DNA of 64,000 nt from Chloroflexota bacterium (GCA_005883575.1 VBFH01000031.1:16139-80138); one strand, 5' to 3'; counted from the stretch's first letter, positions 24,187-32,871 are shown. The notes: generated by a model not told the origin, from the sequence alone. Numbers and translations are program-made.

Positions 24187-25571
24187 GGTTCGGCTCCGAC
24201 CTTGAAGTATTCGATCGGAAACAGACTGGTCAACTCGGATGGTTTCGCCAGCTCGGCGACGTGCAGGACGCTGAACCGGTAGACCGCGCCCGTATCGTTC
24301 ACCAGCGGCGAGAACGGGAACGCCACGTGCGCCGTGCGAGTCTTTGCCCCGGAATAAGGGAATCCGATCATGCGCGCCTCCAGTAGGGCGGCGACATCGT
24401 GGGCGACCTCCTGGCTGGGGCCCAAAATCTGCGCCAGGATCCCCACCTCATGGCCTGGATGGTCACGTTCTGGTTCCATCTCGCCCATCACGCCGTCGCG
24501 GCCGTAGACGATCCAGTTCAGGCTCACGCCCGGCTGGTCGGCAAGTGCCAGGGTCTGCTCCGTACAGCCGGCCATGTATTCGTCGAGCTTGGCGATCAGA
24601 AAAGGGTCGCGGATGCCGCCCAGCACGATCGAGCGGAAGCCCACACGCTCCGCTCCCTCGAACCTGATCGTCGGCCGCTGGTGGACGTGGAACTGTGTCC
24701 CGCGCACCAGGGTCGACCTGTTACCGGTTTCCTCGAAGACCACGTCTGAAAAGTCGAGGACTCCCGTCGGCTCACCTTGCAGATAGGGGTGTTCGACTTC
24801 ATAAACCATGTGCGCGGCTACCGAGAATGGCGTCACTTTGCGAGCCGGATTCGGTGCCACGACCTCGAACTGGTCGCCGTCGACAATCGCCATAAGGCAA
24901 TCCCGTCCGGTGGGCGGCACTGCGCTCATGGCCCCGCATTCCAGGATCTTGCCCATGTGCAAGGCGGGACCTGCCTCGATGCCGGCCCTGACCGGGTAGG
25001 CGGCAAAGATTGCGCTGTCGCAAGCTCGTCCCGCGAGCACCACCTGTGCGCCATGGTCCATTGCCTCGATGAACGGTTCGACGCCCATCTGGCCGACGAT
25101 CCTCTCGCACGCATCCACGCGTTCGGCCGTCAGCTCCGGGACGCCGGGCATGGGCCGTACCTTTCCTGCCGCCAGGCGCTCCTTCAAATAGCGCTTTTCC
25201 TGCTGCGAGTGCACCAGCGCGAGGGTGAAGCTCATCCCCTTCTCGCGGGCGATTTCTTTAATGATCTCGTGCGCCCAGGCCAGGTGTGGATCGGCTCCGG
25301 CGCCTCCCGCGTTGCCGATCAGCACCGGCAGCCCGTTGGCCAGCCCTGCCTCGATGATCAGCGACATGTCGCGCTTCATCGTCGCGCGAGAGTGGTAGGG
25401 CCTCCCGCTCCCAAGGTAGTAGGGGCCCATGTCCGTAGAACCCGAGTCGGCGCCAATCACGTCCAGCCCGCTCGCCACTGCGCGCTGCAGGCTGTCGGCG
25501 TTTACGCCATAGCCGATCGAGCCGCCCGGGCTGACGACGCGGATTGCCCGTGCCCGGCTAGGCGCCGTCAT
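24183..25571 (-). CDS. DUF1446 / AtuA-family protein, copy 3
   Basis: The 462-residue protein shows GADSGSTDMGPYYLGSGRP, VLIGNAGGAGADPHLAWA, VVLAGRACDSAIFAAYP, GKILECGAMSAVPP and NWIVYGRDGVMGEMEPE. It is coupled both ways by ATGA/GTGA overlaps, upstream with HyuB2 and downstream with DUF4387 copy 3. Direct coupling to a hydantoinase subunit is the strongest hint in the window that the DUF1446-DUF4387 unit acts on the same pathway as the HyuAB enzymes. Confidence 0.86.
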   Translation of the reverse strand: MTAPSRARAIRVVSPGGSIGYGVNADSLQRAVASGLDVIGADSGSTDMGPYYLGSGRPYHSRATMKRDMSLIIEAGLANGLPVLIGNAGGAGADPHLAWAHEIIKEIAREKGMSFTLALVHSQQEKRYLKERLAAGKVRPMPGVPELTAERVDACERIVGQMGVEPFIEAMDHGAQVVLAGRACDSAIFAAYPVRAGIEAGPALHMGKILECGAMSAVPPTGRDCLMAIVDGDQFEVVAPNPARKVTPFSVAAHMVYEVEHPYLQGEPTGVLDFSDVVFEETGNRSTLVRGTQFHVHQRPTIRFEGAERVGFRSIVLGGIRDPFLIAKLDEYMAGCTEQTLALADQPGVSLNWIVYGRDGVMGEMEPERDHPGHEVGILAQILGPSQEVAHDVAALLEARMIGFPYSGAKTRTAHVAFPFSPLVNDTGAVYRFSVLHVAELAKPSELTSLFPIEYFKVGAEP

Positions 25572-27193
25572 TCAGCGGTGACGTAGCCGAACTCGATGTC
25601 GCGCCGGCGCTGCTCAGGGTCCCGGGCCTCGGGCGGCCCGAAGCCGCCGCCGCCCGGCGTGCGCATGCTCAAGACCTCGCCGGGCTGCAACTCGGTGCGA
25701 CCCTTTGGCGGCACGCTGCCGCCGCCTGACCTGGTCAGTATGTTCGGCGCGGCCGGATGTCCGCCATGCCGGCCCAGGGGTGGGTGCGTAACCCGGTCGG
25801 TCATCATCGAGAGCACCGCGGATTTTTTCGAGCGGAGCTCGATGTCGGTCGCCACCCCGAGGCCGCCGCGATACGTGCCGTCGCCGCCCGAGTTGGGAAC
25901 CAGCGCGCGACGCCTGAAGAGCAGCTCCGTCGTTGACTCGACGATCTCCGCCGAGGTGGTGCCCGCGTTCGATGGCCACGGGGCGGCGGACAAACCGTCC
26001 CGATTGTTCTTGGCGCCCATTCCGCCGGAGAGCAGGAAGGAGCTCCCCCACTTTCTGCCGTCCGGAAACATCCCGCTGATGACAAATCGCGGACAAGGAG
26101 AGCCGGAATCAGCCAGGACTCGATCGGGGAGGATCTGGGCCAGGGCGCCGAATACCGTCGCCGAGATCGAGTGGCCGATGATCTGGCGCGAAGCCACGGC
26201 GGCGGGGAAGCGACAGTTGATGATCGTCCCCTCGGGTGCGACCATCGTGATCGGTCGGTAGGAGCCCTGGTTGTTGGGGACGTCGGGCAGCAGGGCGCAC
26301 TTGATCGGATAGACAGTCATCGCGTAGGCGTGGTTGAAGGAATCGTTGATAGCCCATTGCGTCTGCGGTGACGACCCCGTCCAGTCGACGACGATCGATT
26401 CATCTTCGATCGTGACCGCCGCCCGAAGGACCAGGGGACCATCGACGCCATCGAGCTCCATCTCGTGCCTGTACGTTCCGTTGGGGACCTCCCGGATGGC
26501 GGCCCGCATCGCGCTCTCAGACCTCGTCTCGATCTCGTTGAAGATCGAGGCAGGATCGTCAAGCGACATCTCGTCGAGCAGATCTGTGAGCCGCTGGGCA
26601 CCGACATCGAGGGTCGCCAGCTGAGCGTAGATGTCACCTCGCACCTGCTCCGGAAGGCGGACGTTGGCAAGAACGATCGAAAGCAGGTCATCGTTAACCT
26701 TGCCTCGATTGCGAATCTTGGAGAGCGGGATTCGAAGACCCTCTTCGAAGAGCTCACGGCTGTCGGCTGACCAGATGGCTCCGCCGATGTCGGCCCAATG
26801 GCCGATACACCCGACGTAGGCGACGATGCGGCCGCTCCGAAACACCGGCCGCACCATGGTCATGTCAGGCAGGTGCCCGGTGCCCAGCCACGGGTCGTTG
26901 GTGCCCAGGACGTCACCGGGTTGCCATGTGGAGGCCGGAAATCGCTCGAGCGCGGCTTGCATCGTGCGCGGAAGCGTCCCCACGAACGACGGCATGCTCC
27001 GCTGCGATTGGCTGACGGAGCCTCCCTGGCTGTCGAGCAGAACGACCCCGAAGTCGAATGCCTCGCGGATGATGGGCGAGAACGCGGTCCGCATCAACGT
27101 GACCTCGGCCTCGTCGATGACGGCCTGAAGGCGGCCCCACACGATCTCGAGCGTGACCGGATCCAGGCTGAGTTGAGACTTCACCGCTTTCAT
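25568..27193 (-). CDS. hyuB: hydantoinase/oxoprolinase beta subunit (HyuB type), copy 2
   Basis: The 541-residue product is a shorter HyuB homologue. It contains DPVTLEIVWGRLQAVIDEAE, NDPWLGTGHLPDMTMV, GHWADIGGAIWSADSREL and the C-terminal RTPGGGGFGPPEARDPE. Its cognate HyuA lies two genes upstream with an aminotransferase gene between them, which is unusual because HyuA and HyuB are normally adjacent. ATGA overlaps join it to the aminotransferase and to DUF1446 copy 3. Confidence 0.88.
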   Translation of the reverse strand: MKAVKSQLSLDPVTLEIVWGRLQAVIDEAEVTLMRTAFSPIIREAFDFGVVLLDSQGGSVSQSQRSMPSFVGTLPRTMQAALERFPASTWQPGDVLGTNDPWLGTGHLPDMTMVRPVFRSGRIVAYVGCIGHWADIGGAIWSADSRELFEEGLRIPLSKIRNRGKVNDDLLSIVLANVRLPEQVRGDIYAQLATLDVGAQRLTDLLDEMSLDDPASIFNEIETRSESAMRAAIREVPNGTYRHEMELDGVDGPLVLRAAVTIEDESIVVDWTGSSPQTQWAINDSFNHAYAMTVYPIKCALLPDVPNNQGSYRPITMVAPEGTIINCRFPAAVASRQIIGHSISATVFGALAQILPDRVLADSGSPCPRFVISGMFPDGRKWGSSFLLSGGMGAKNNRDGLSAAPWPSNAGTTSAEIVESTTELLFRRRALVPNSGGDGTYRGGLGVATDIELRSKKSAVLSMMTDRVTHPPLGRHGGHPAAPNILTRSGGGSVPPKGRTELQPGEVLSMRTPGGGGFGPPEARDPEQRRRDIEFGYVTAE

Positions 27194-28104
27194 GAGTAGA
27201 TCGCAGTGCCCTCGGAACGTGCCATCTCGACGAAAGCGGAGTAAAGAGTCTGGGTCGCACGGCCTGCCGTGCCGTGGCCGATGCGCCGACCTTCGACCTC
27301 GATGACAGGCGTGATCTCGGTCCCGGTGCCGGTCAGGAAAACCTCGTCCGCGTTGAGTACTTCAGTGACCGTGATGTCACGCTCGACGACCCGGAACCCC
27401 TGGGCGGCCGCAAGCTCCATCACGGTGCGCCGTGTGATGCCCTCCAGGCATGCCTTGGACCATGGGGTCACGACCTGTCCCTCCTTGACGATGAACAGGT
27501 TGGCGGCGCTTGCTTCCGCAAGGAAGCCATCCGCGTCCAGCATGAGGGCGTCGTCGGCGCCGCGGCGAACGGCCTCGAGGCGGGCCAGGAGGTTGTTACC
27601 GTAGTTCAGGCTTTTGATCTTAGGATCCAGCGCATCGCTGTTGATCTGCCGCACGCTCGAGACGACCAACCTCTGACCGCGCATATCCGCGGGTGAGATT
27701 GGACCGCCGAGCAGGATCACATTTGGCTGGTCGGAACAAAAGCGCGGGTCGAGCCGCGGTGGAATGCGGTTGCCGCGGGTGACAATCGGCCGAAGGTGGA
27801 AGTTGTCGCGGATCTCGTTGACCCGAAGCCAATCGAGGACCACGGCCGTGAACTCGGTCGGTGACATCCCGATGTTGATCTCAAACGCGTTCGCCGATTC
27901 ATAAAGGCGTTTGACGTGCTGGTCGAGGCGGAAGACCGAGCCGGCGTAGACGCGAACTCCCTCAAAGACACCGTCGGCGAAATTCAGCCCGCTGTCGAAG
28001 ACGGAGATCGTCGCTTCTTCGCTTGGAACCAACCGACCATTGATGTAGACCTTCAACGATGAGGATCGAGTGCGGGCTTCGTCTAGTGCTTTCACGTCTT
28101 TCAT
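27190..28104 (-). CDS. ilvE: class IV PLP aminotransferase, branched-chain type
   Basis: The 304-residue enzyme is a fold-type IV aminotransferase. The PLP lysine is in KIKSLNYGNNLLARLEA, and EASAANLFIV and DEVFLTGTGTEITPV are standard for branched-chain or D-amino-acid members. It would interconvert an amino acid and its 2-oxoacid. The D-amino acid transaminase alternative cannot be excluded, and the hydantoinase context would suit either. The ATG at 28104 overlaps the HyuA2 stop (TGATG); a TTG one codon earlier is also possible. Being translationally coupled between HyuA2 and HyuB2 argues for a dedicated pathway role rather than housekeeping isoleucine/valine synthesis. Confidence 0.82.
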   Translation of the reverse strand: MKDVKALDEARTRSSSLKVYINGRLVPSEEATISVFDSGLNFADGVFEGVRVYAGSVFRLDQHVKRLYESANAFEINIGMSPTEFTAVVLDWLRVNEIRDNFHLRPIVTRGNRIPPRLDPRFCSDQPNVILLGGPISPADMRGQRLVVSSVRQINSDALDPKIKSLNYGNNLLARLEAVRRGADDALMLDADGFLAEASAANLFIVKEGQVVTPWSKACLEGITRRTVMELAAAQGFRVVERDITVTEVLNADEVFLTGTGTEITPVIEVEGRRIGHGTAGRATQTLYSAFVEMARSEGTAIYS

Positions 28105-30236
28105 CAAGTTCGTCTTCCCCCTCGTCGCGAATTGCCGTTATCGGGCGTCGGTTTGTGGCTTTCCGCGAAGCTAACCAGCACGTTTCCGAGGTCGTCGACA
28201 CGCCACACAGCCGACGGACCGACGACGATCGTCGACTCGCGCTCCTCGATCAGCGCTGGGCCCTTGACGTCGTTGTCCGCAACCAGCTGGTAGCGGTCGA
28301 ACACGGCGCAGTCGACGTAATCGTCGAGCTCCGGAAAATAGGTCCGGCGCTGAGATTTGAGCGCCCCCCCGCGTGCCGACGTCGGAAAGGTCACCGAGAC
28401 CTGTTTTGACTCAACCCTGGCCGTCAGACGCCAGTGCACGCACTCCACGCCCGCAGTCTCCAGGCTGGTGCCGAATCGTTCCCTGTAAAGCCGGTTGAAG
28501 CTGCTCCGAAGCTCCGCCTCGATCCCCGGCCCGAGCTCGGCTTGGGTGAGCGGGACCGGGACCTCGTAGCCCTGCCCGACGTATCGCATGTCGACTCGCT
28601 TTTCGATGTCCGCAGAGCTGACATCAGCCCCGCCTTTCTTAAGCATCTCGCGAGCCCGGGCTTCCATTTCGGCCAGGCGCGCGACGACCGGCGCCCAGTC
28701 AACTCTGCCAAGCCGGCCCAGATGGGTCCAGGCGAGATCCACCGAAAAGGGTGAAACGAGAAAACCGAGTGCGGACGCGACACCGGCGGCGGGCGGGCAG
28801 ATCAGCCGCTTGATGCCAAGGTGCCGGGCAACCTCGTACGCATGCACGGGGCCGGCACCTCCGAACGCGACGAGGGTGAAGCGGCGCGGGTCGTGTCCCC
28901 GCTCGACGACATGGGTGCGCATGGCCAGCGCCATCTGCCGGTTGACGATGTCGAACATGCCGCGCGCACACTGCTCCGCGCTCATTCCGACTTCGTCTCC
29001 CAGTTGGGCGAGCGCCCGCTCCGCGTTCTCTGCGTCCAGCTCCATGGAGCCGCCGAGAAAGTAATCTGGATTCAGATATCCGAGATGGAGGTCGGCGTCG
29101 GTGACGGTGGCCGCCGTGCCTCGGCCGTAGCACGCCGGGCCAGGGTCGGCGCCGGCGCTTATCGGGCCCACCTTGAGCAGCCCCAGCGCACCTTTGTGGC
29201 CGATCGATCCGCCGCCGGTTCCGATCTCGATCATCTCGATTGTCGGCAGCTTGAGGGGCAGGCCGCTGCCGCGCTTGAAGCGCGCGACCCTGGCCACCTC
29301 CAACTCGGGAACCTGGAGGGGAACACCGCTCTCGATCAGGCTCACCTTGGCGGTGGTGCCCCCCATGTCAAACGAGATCAGGTTATGAAGGCCGAGCCGG
29401 CGGCCGAAGAAGCCGGCAGCGCTGACCCCACCCGCAGGGCCGGACTCGACGAGCTGGATGGCGAACTCGGCCGCCTGCCGGGCAGATGTCACGCCGCCCT
29501 GCGACATCATCACATAAAGGCGGTCTGGAGCTCCGAGGTCACGGAAGCCTTGCTCGAGGTGCGCGAGGTATTTGCGCGCGAGGGGGCGTACAAATGCGTT
29601 GGCGGCCGCCGTTGAAGTTCTTTCGTACTCCCGCCACTCGGGCGCGATGTCCGACGAAAGCGTGATGTCGATGCCTGGCGCTTCGGCCGCGACGATCTCA
29701 CCGAGGCGACGTTCATGCGCTGGATTGGCGTATGCGTGGAGAAGGCAGACGGCGACGCTCTCGACGCCGAGCTCACGCAGCCTCCGTGACAGCCTCACTG
29801 CCTCCGCCTCATCGAGAGGCTCCAGTTCGGTGCCGTCGGCGAGCACGCGCTCGCCAATCTCAAAGCGGAGCGGTCGCGGGATGAGGGGTTCGGGGCGCTC
29901 GAGCTCCAGGTCGTACAGGTCATAGCGCGCCTCTCGACCGATCTCCAGCACGTCGCGGAAACCAACCGTCGTTATGAGAGCGGTGCGTGCGCCGCGGCGC
30001 TCAATCAGGCTGTTCGCAACCAGCGTCGTTCCATGAATGATGCGCACGATGTCTGGAAATGGAATCTTCTCGCGATGAGCGAATCGCACGATCCCGTCGA
30101 GCACCCCGAGCGATGGATCCGCCGGCGTGGTCAGATGCTTGAACACCGTGACCACGCCGTCATCGATGGCGACGAAGTCGGTAAAAGTCCCTCCGACGTC
30201 GATTCCGACGGCGCGGCTCAGGTCTCGGGCACCCAA
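28104..30236 (-). CDS. hyuA: hydantoinase/oxoprolinase alpha subunit (HyuA type), copy 2
   Basis: The 710-residue protein carries AVGIDVGGTFTDFVAIDDG, HGTTLVANSLIERRG, MMSQGGVTSARQAAEF, FDMGGTTAKVSLIESG, GTGGGSIGHKGALG and the C-terminal YVGQGYEVPVPL. It starts at TTG 30236, sixteen bases after the threonine-aldolase-like gene, with no strong ribosome site. Its HyuB partner lies beyond the aminotransferase. The domain order is that of full-length family members. Confidence 0.87.
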   Translation of the reverse strand: MGARDLSRAVGIDVGGTFTDFVAIDDGVVTVFKHLTTPADPSLGVLDGIVRFAHREKIPFPDIVRIIHGTTLVANSLIERRGARTALITTVGFRDVLEIGREARYDLYDLELERPEPLIPRPLRFEIGERVLADGTELEPLDEAEAVRLSRRLRELGVESVAVCLLHAYANPAHERRLGEIVAAEAPGIDITLSSDIAPEWREYERTSTAAANAFVRPLARKYLAHLEQGFRDLGAPDRLYVMMSQGGVTSARQAAEFAIQLVESGPAGGVSAAGFFGRRLGLHNLISFDMGGTTAKVSLIESGVPLQVPELEVARVARFKRGSGLPLKLPTIEMIEIGTGGGSIGHKGALGLLKVGPISAGADPGPACYGRGTAATVTDADLHLGYLNPDYFLGGSMELDAENAERALAQLGDEVGMSAEQCARGMFDIVNRQMALAMRTHVVERGHDPRRFTLVAFGGAGPVHAYEVARHLGIKRLICPPAAGVASALGFLVSPFSVDLAWTHLGRLGRVDWAPVVARLAEMEARAREMLKKGGADVSSADIEKRVDMRYVGQGYEVPVPLTQAELGPGIEAELRSSFNRLYRERFGTSLETAGVECVHWRLTARVESKQVSVTFPTSARGGALKSQRRTYFPELDDYVDCAVFDRYQLVADNDVKGPALIEERESTIVVGPSAVWRVDDLGNVLVSFAESHKPTPDNGNSRRGGRRT

Positions 30237-30252
30237 ATGCCGGCGGGCCTGC

Positions 30253-31317
30253 TCATGTCGCGACCGCGGCGGGGCTCAGCACATGTTTCGTGGCCGCAAT
30301 CGCCGACTCGGCCGCCGCGTCGTCGATCTCGCAGTGCGTCATCATCTTGAAGACATTGGGTTGTCGCAGCAGGACGAGCACTCCCCGCTCGGCGAGCGCG
30401 TCGACGACCTCGGCTGCGGGTCTTCCGCTGGGTGCCGTGGAGACCCTCACCTGGTTCGTCTGTGGGTGGTTGACCTCGATCCCCGGGATGTCTCTGATAC
30501 TGTCCGCGATGAGTCTCGCTCGCCGCTGGTCGTCGGCAAGGCGTTCGACCATATTGTCGAGGGCATAAAGCCCGGCGGCGGCGAAAAATCCTCCGCGGTG
30601 CATGCCGGACGCGCCCAGCCACTTGAGTCCACGCATCCTGGCTTCTTCAATATTTTTCACCGACCCGCACAGCAGAGCGCCCAACGGAGCGCTCAGCCCT
30701 TTGTTGAGGCTAACCGTCACAGTGTCGAGCGGCTGCGTAAATGTGCGGATGGCCAGGCCGGTTGCGACTGCCGCATTGTGTATGCGAGCGCCGTCCATAT
30801 GCAGATGGCATCCATTCCGGTGAGCAAGTTCGGACAGCGACTCCACATACTCGAGCGGCACGATTGTGCCGCCGTGATCGTTGTGAGGTGATTCGAGCGC
30901 GATGAACGAGGTGCGAGGACGAGCCGGCCCGCGCCACTCGGTGAGGATCGCCTCTACCTCCGCCAGCGGCATGGCGCCTGTTTCAGAGACAATCAATCGT
31001 GGATAGACTCCGCAGACGTAAGCTAGATTCCATCCTTCGATCCAGACCTGGTGAGCATCGGCCTCGAGGATGACCTGGTCTCCCCTCACGGTCGAGATCA
31101 TCATCGCGAGCAGGTTGGCGAGGCTGGCGGTGAACACGAAAAGCCCGGCTTCCATGCCCGTCATTTCGGCGGCGCGCTTCTCGAGTTCGTTCACGTTCTG
31201 GTCCTCGCCACGCTGAGGCCAGCCTATGTCGGCCGCTTGCATAGCTCTCCACATCTCGGCGGTAGGTCTTGTCACGACCTCGGAGCGCAGATCGATGCGG
31301 CGCCCTTGCGAAATCAT
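30253..31317 (-). CDS. threonine-aldolase-family PLP lyase
   Basis: The 354-residue protein matches low-specificity L-threonine aldolases: RIDLRSEVVTRPTAEMWRAM, GEDQNVNELEKRAAEMTG, the PLP-stacking HxxxxxE region (EADAHQVWIEGW), HMDGARIHNAA and the PLP lysine in TVSLNKGLSAPLG. Such enzymes split beta-hydroxy amino acids into glycine and an aldehyde; other beta-eliminating lyases share the fold. It is the first gene of the operon that runs on to DUF4387 copy 3. A near-consensus promoter lies directly upstream, giving an mRNA with almost no leader. Confidence 0.83.
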   Translation of the reverse strand: MISQGRRIDLRSEVVTRPTAEMWRAMQAADIGWPQRGEDQNVNELEKRAAEMTGMEAGLFVFTASLANLLAMMISTVRGDQVILEADAHQVWIEGWNLAYVCGVYPRLIVSETGAMPLAEVEAILTEWRGPARPRTSFIALESPHNDHGGTIVPLEYVESLSELAHRNGCHLHMDGARIHNAAVATGLAIRTFTQPLDTVTVSLNKGLSAPLGALLCGSVKNIEEARMRGLKWLGASGMHRGGFFAAAGLYALDNMVERLADDQRRARLIADSIRDIPGIEVNHPQTNQVRVSTAPSGRPAAEVVDALAERGVLVLLRQPNVFKMMTHCEIDDAAAESAIAATKHVLSPAAVAT

Positions 31318-31321
31318 TCTT

Positions 31322-31357
31322 GGAAGAGCATTCTAAACTGGCTCGATAAGGTGTCAA
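31322..31357 (-). promoter_or_regulatory. promoter of the threonine-aldolase/HyuA2 operon
   Basis: On the minus strand TTGACA (31357-31352) and TAGAAT (31335-31330) are separated by 16 bases. Transcription would begin about six bases before the ATG at 31317. GGAAGAGCATTCT (31322-31334), overlapping the -10, weakly resembles the shared operator-like element (9 of 12). Confidence 0.6.
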
Positions 31358-31427
31358 GCGTAGGCGGCGCGTCCTTCGCCATGTGCGCGGATGGATTCAC
31401 ACGTGTGCGAGAAAAGGAAGTCAGGGG

Positions 31428-32048
31428 ATGAGTCAACGAGCGCTCCTGTTGGCGATCATGGAGCCCGCCTTGGCCATGGAAGAAGAGTTCAACGATTGGT
31501 ACGACCTGGAGCACCTGCCGCAGATGCAGGCAATTCCCGGCATCGATACCGCCCTCCGTTTCGTCGCTGTGGACGGCTGGCCGCGGTATCTCGCCGTCTA
31601 CGACTTGAAAGAATTCGCGGTGCTCAGAAGCACCACCTACCGCTTGATTACCGGGTCGGGTTTCACGCCATGGAGCAGGCGCATTCTCTCTCGGGTCAAA
31701 GGCTGGCAAAGGCTTACTTTCAAGCAGGAATCGCCGGGCGACGCGATCATCGATGAGGACTGCCGTGCCCTGCTTGTCTTCGTCTTCAAGGGCCGGCCTG
31801 ACCTGAGGCCCGCCGCTCGGTCGTTCTCAGGCGAGCCAGGCGTGACGCAGGTTAGATGCTTCGGCCCTGGCGAGGAGACCAATGACGGTGCCGCCCTTTT
31901 GGTTGAGGCAGGCGCCGTCGGCGCACTGCCACGGCCGTCCGGTTCAAATCTCGCCTCCATGCTCGGACTCGTCTTTTCGGCCGCGTACGTCCGTTACTCA
32001 CGAACAGATCCGGTGGCAAAGTTCCACGCGCTTGAAAAAAGCGAGTGA
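31428..32048 (+). CDS. dimeric alpha-beta-barrel-like protein (DUF4286/EthD type)
   Basis: The 206-residue product contains EEFNDWYDLEHLPQMQAIPG followed by ALRFVAVDGWPRYLAVYDL, the pattern of small stress-responsive barrel proteins, probably in two tandem copies. No catalytic function is established for close relatives. The ATG at 31428 has AGGAAG about ten bases upstream; an in-frame ATG further up (31383) lacks one. It diverges from the threonine-aldolase-like gene across 110 bases that contain the latter's promoter. Confidence 0.65.
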   Translation: MSQRALLLAIMEPALAMEEEFNDWYDLEHLPQMQAIPGIDTALRFVAVDGWPRYLAVYDLKEFAVLRSTTYRLITGSGFTPWSRRILSRVKGWQRLTFKQESPGDAIIDEDCRALLVFVFKGRPDLRPAARSFSGEPGVTQVRCFGPGEETNDGAALLVEAGAVGALPRPSGSNLASMLGLVFSAAYVRYSRTDPVAKFHALEKSE

Positions 32049-32078
32049 GGACTTGGACCACCGAGCGAACGGTCGCGA

Positions 32079-32092
32079 TGGAACGCCATTTC
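32079..32092. promoter_or_regulatory. shared operator-like element, site C
   Basis: TGGAACGCCATTTC is the third good match to the element at 14722 and 16186, differing from site A by one base in each half. It is placed 38 bases upstream of the RraA-like gene start. Confidence 0.55.
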
Positions 32093-32129
32093 ACTTACCA
32101 TTGTCCCGTCGCGTGACCAGGGCAATCCA

Positions 32130-32852
32130 TTGATACCTGTCAGGGGGGACGTCGGGGTCGGCAGCTTCGAGCCTGGCGTCGTGACGCCGGCGGAATTTCG
32201 TCGCCTCCCGCGGCAGCGCCTGAGAGCCGTCGCCGAGCTCACCGGTCTGTCGAGCACGGCATCGGACGTGCTTGACGAGCTGGGGTTTGCGCTCGCGGTT
32301 TCTAGTGATGTCCTGGCCCTGCGGACCGGCCCGGCCCGGGTCGTCGGTCAGGCGCTCACGATCCGGTACTTGCCAGAGCGACGTTCCTCGTCACACCCGG
32401 ATTTGCGGCACACCCCGAGTCGACTCACTCACCACGCCGCGTTCGCCGTGGCACAACCGGGCGATGTGGCCGTCATCGAGGTAGGTGGAATGCCGGCGGT
32501 CTCAGTGCTGGGTGGCATCGGAGCGCAGAGCGCGATTCGGGCCGGGTTGGCCGGCTGCATAGTCGACGGAGGGATCCGCGATCTGGAGCAGATTCAGTCC
32601 ATGGGATTGCCGGTTTGGGCGCGCACGCTGACACCCCGCACGGGCAAGTGGCGGGTCGAGGCGGTCGCCATCAACCAGCCGGTGGCGTGCGGCGGCGTGC
32701 AGGTCCACGCGGGTGATCTCGTGATCGCTGACGAGACCGGTCTGTGTTTCGTGCCGATCGCAGTTGCGGAAGTGGCGATTGATCGCATCCTCGAGGTCAC
32801 ACGACAGGAAGCGGAGCAGTTGGCCTCCTCCCCGCATCGTCCACCGGCGTAA
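32130..32852 (+). CDS. RraA / 4-hydroxy-4-methyl-2-oxoglutarate aldolase-family protein
   Basis: The 240-residue protein holds the RraA-like core GGIGAQSAIRAGLAGCIVDGGIRD (quoted span 32512-32583 in DNA terms), then MGLPVWARTLTPRTG, CGGVQVHAGDLVIADETG. Relatives are either metal-dependent aldolases releasing pyruvate from hydroxy-oxo-acids, or regulators of RNase E. In a catabolic cluster the aldolase role is more plausible. The start is TTG at 32130; no strong ribosome site is visible. MmgE/PrpD follows 19 bases after its stop. Confidence 0.75.
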   Translation: MIPVRGDVGVGSFEPGVVTPAEFRRLPRQRLRAVAELTGLSSTASDVLDELGFALAVSSDVLALRTGPARVVGQALTIRYLPERRSSSHPDLRHTPSRLTHHAAFAVAQPGDVAVIEVGGMPAVSVLGGIGAQSAIRAGLAGCIVDGGIRDLEQIQSMGLPVWARTLTPRTGKWRVEAVAINQPVACGGVQVHAGDLVIADETGLCFVPIAVAEVAIDRILEVTRQEAEQLASSPHRPPA

Positions 32853-32871
32853 CCCGACGGGGGGCACGCAG

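Noticed and set aside
24777..25586. Plus-strand frame of 269 codons opposite DUF1446 copy 3
   Set aside because: Antisense to a conserved gene; composition is typical of a shadow frame.
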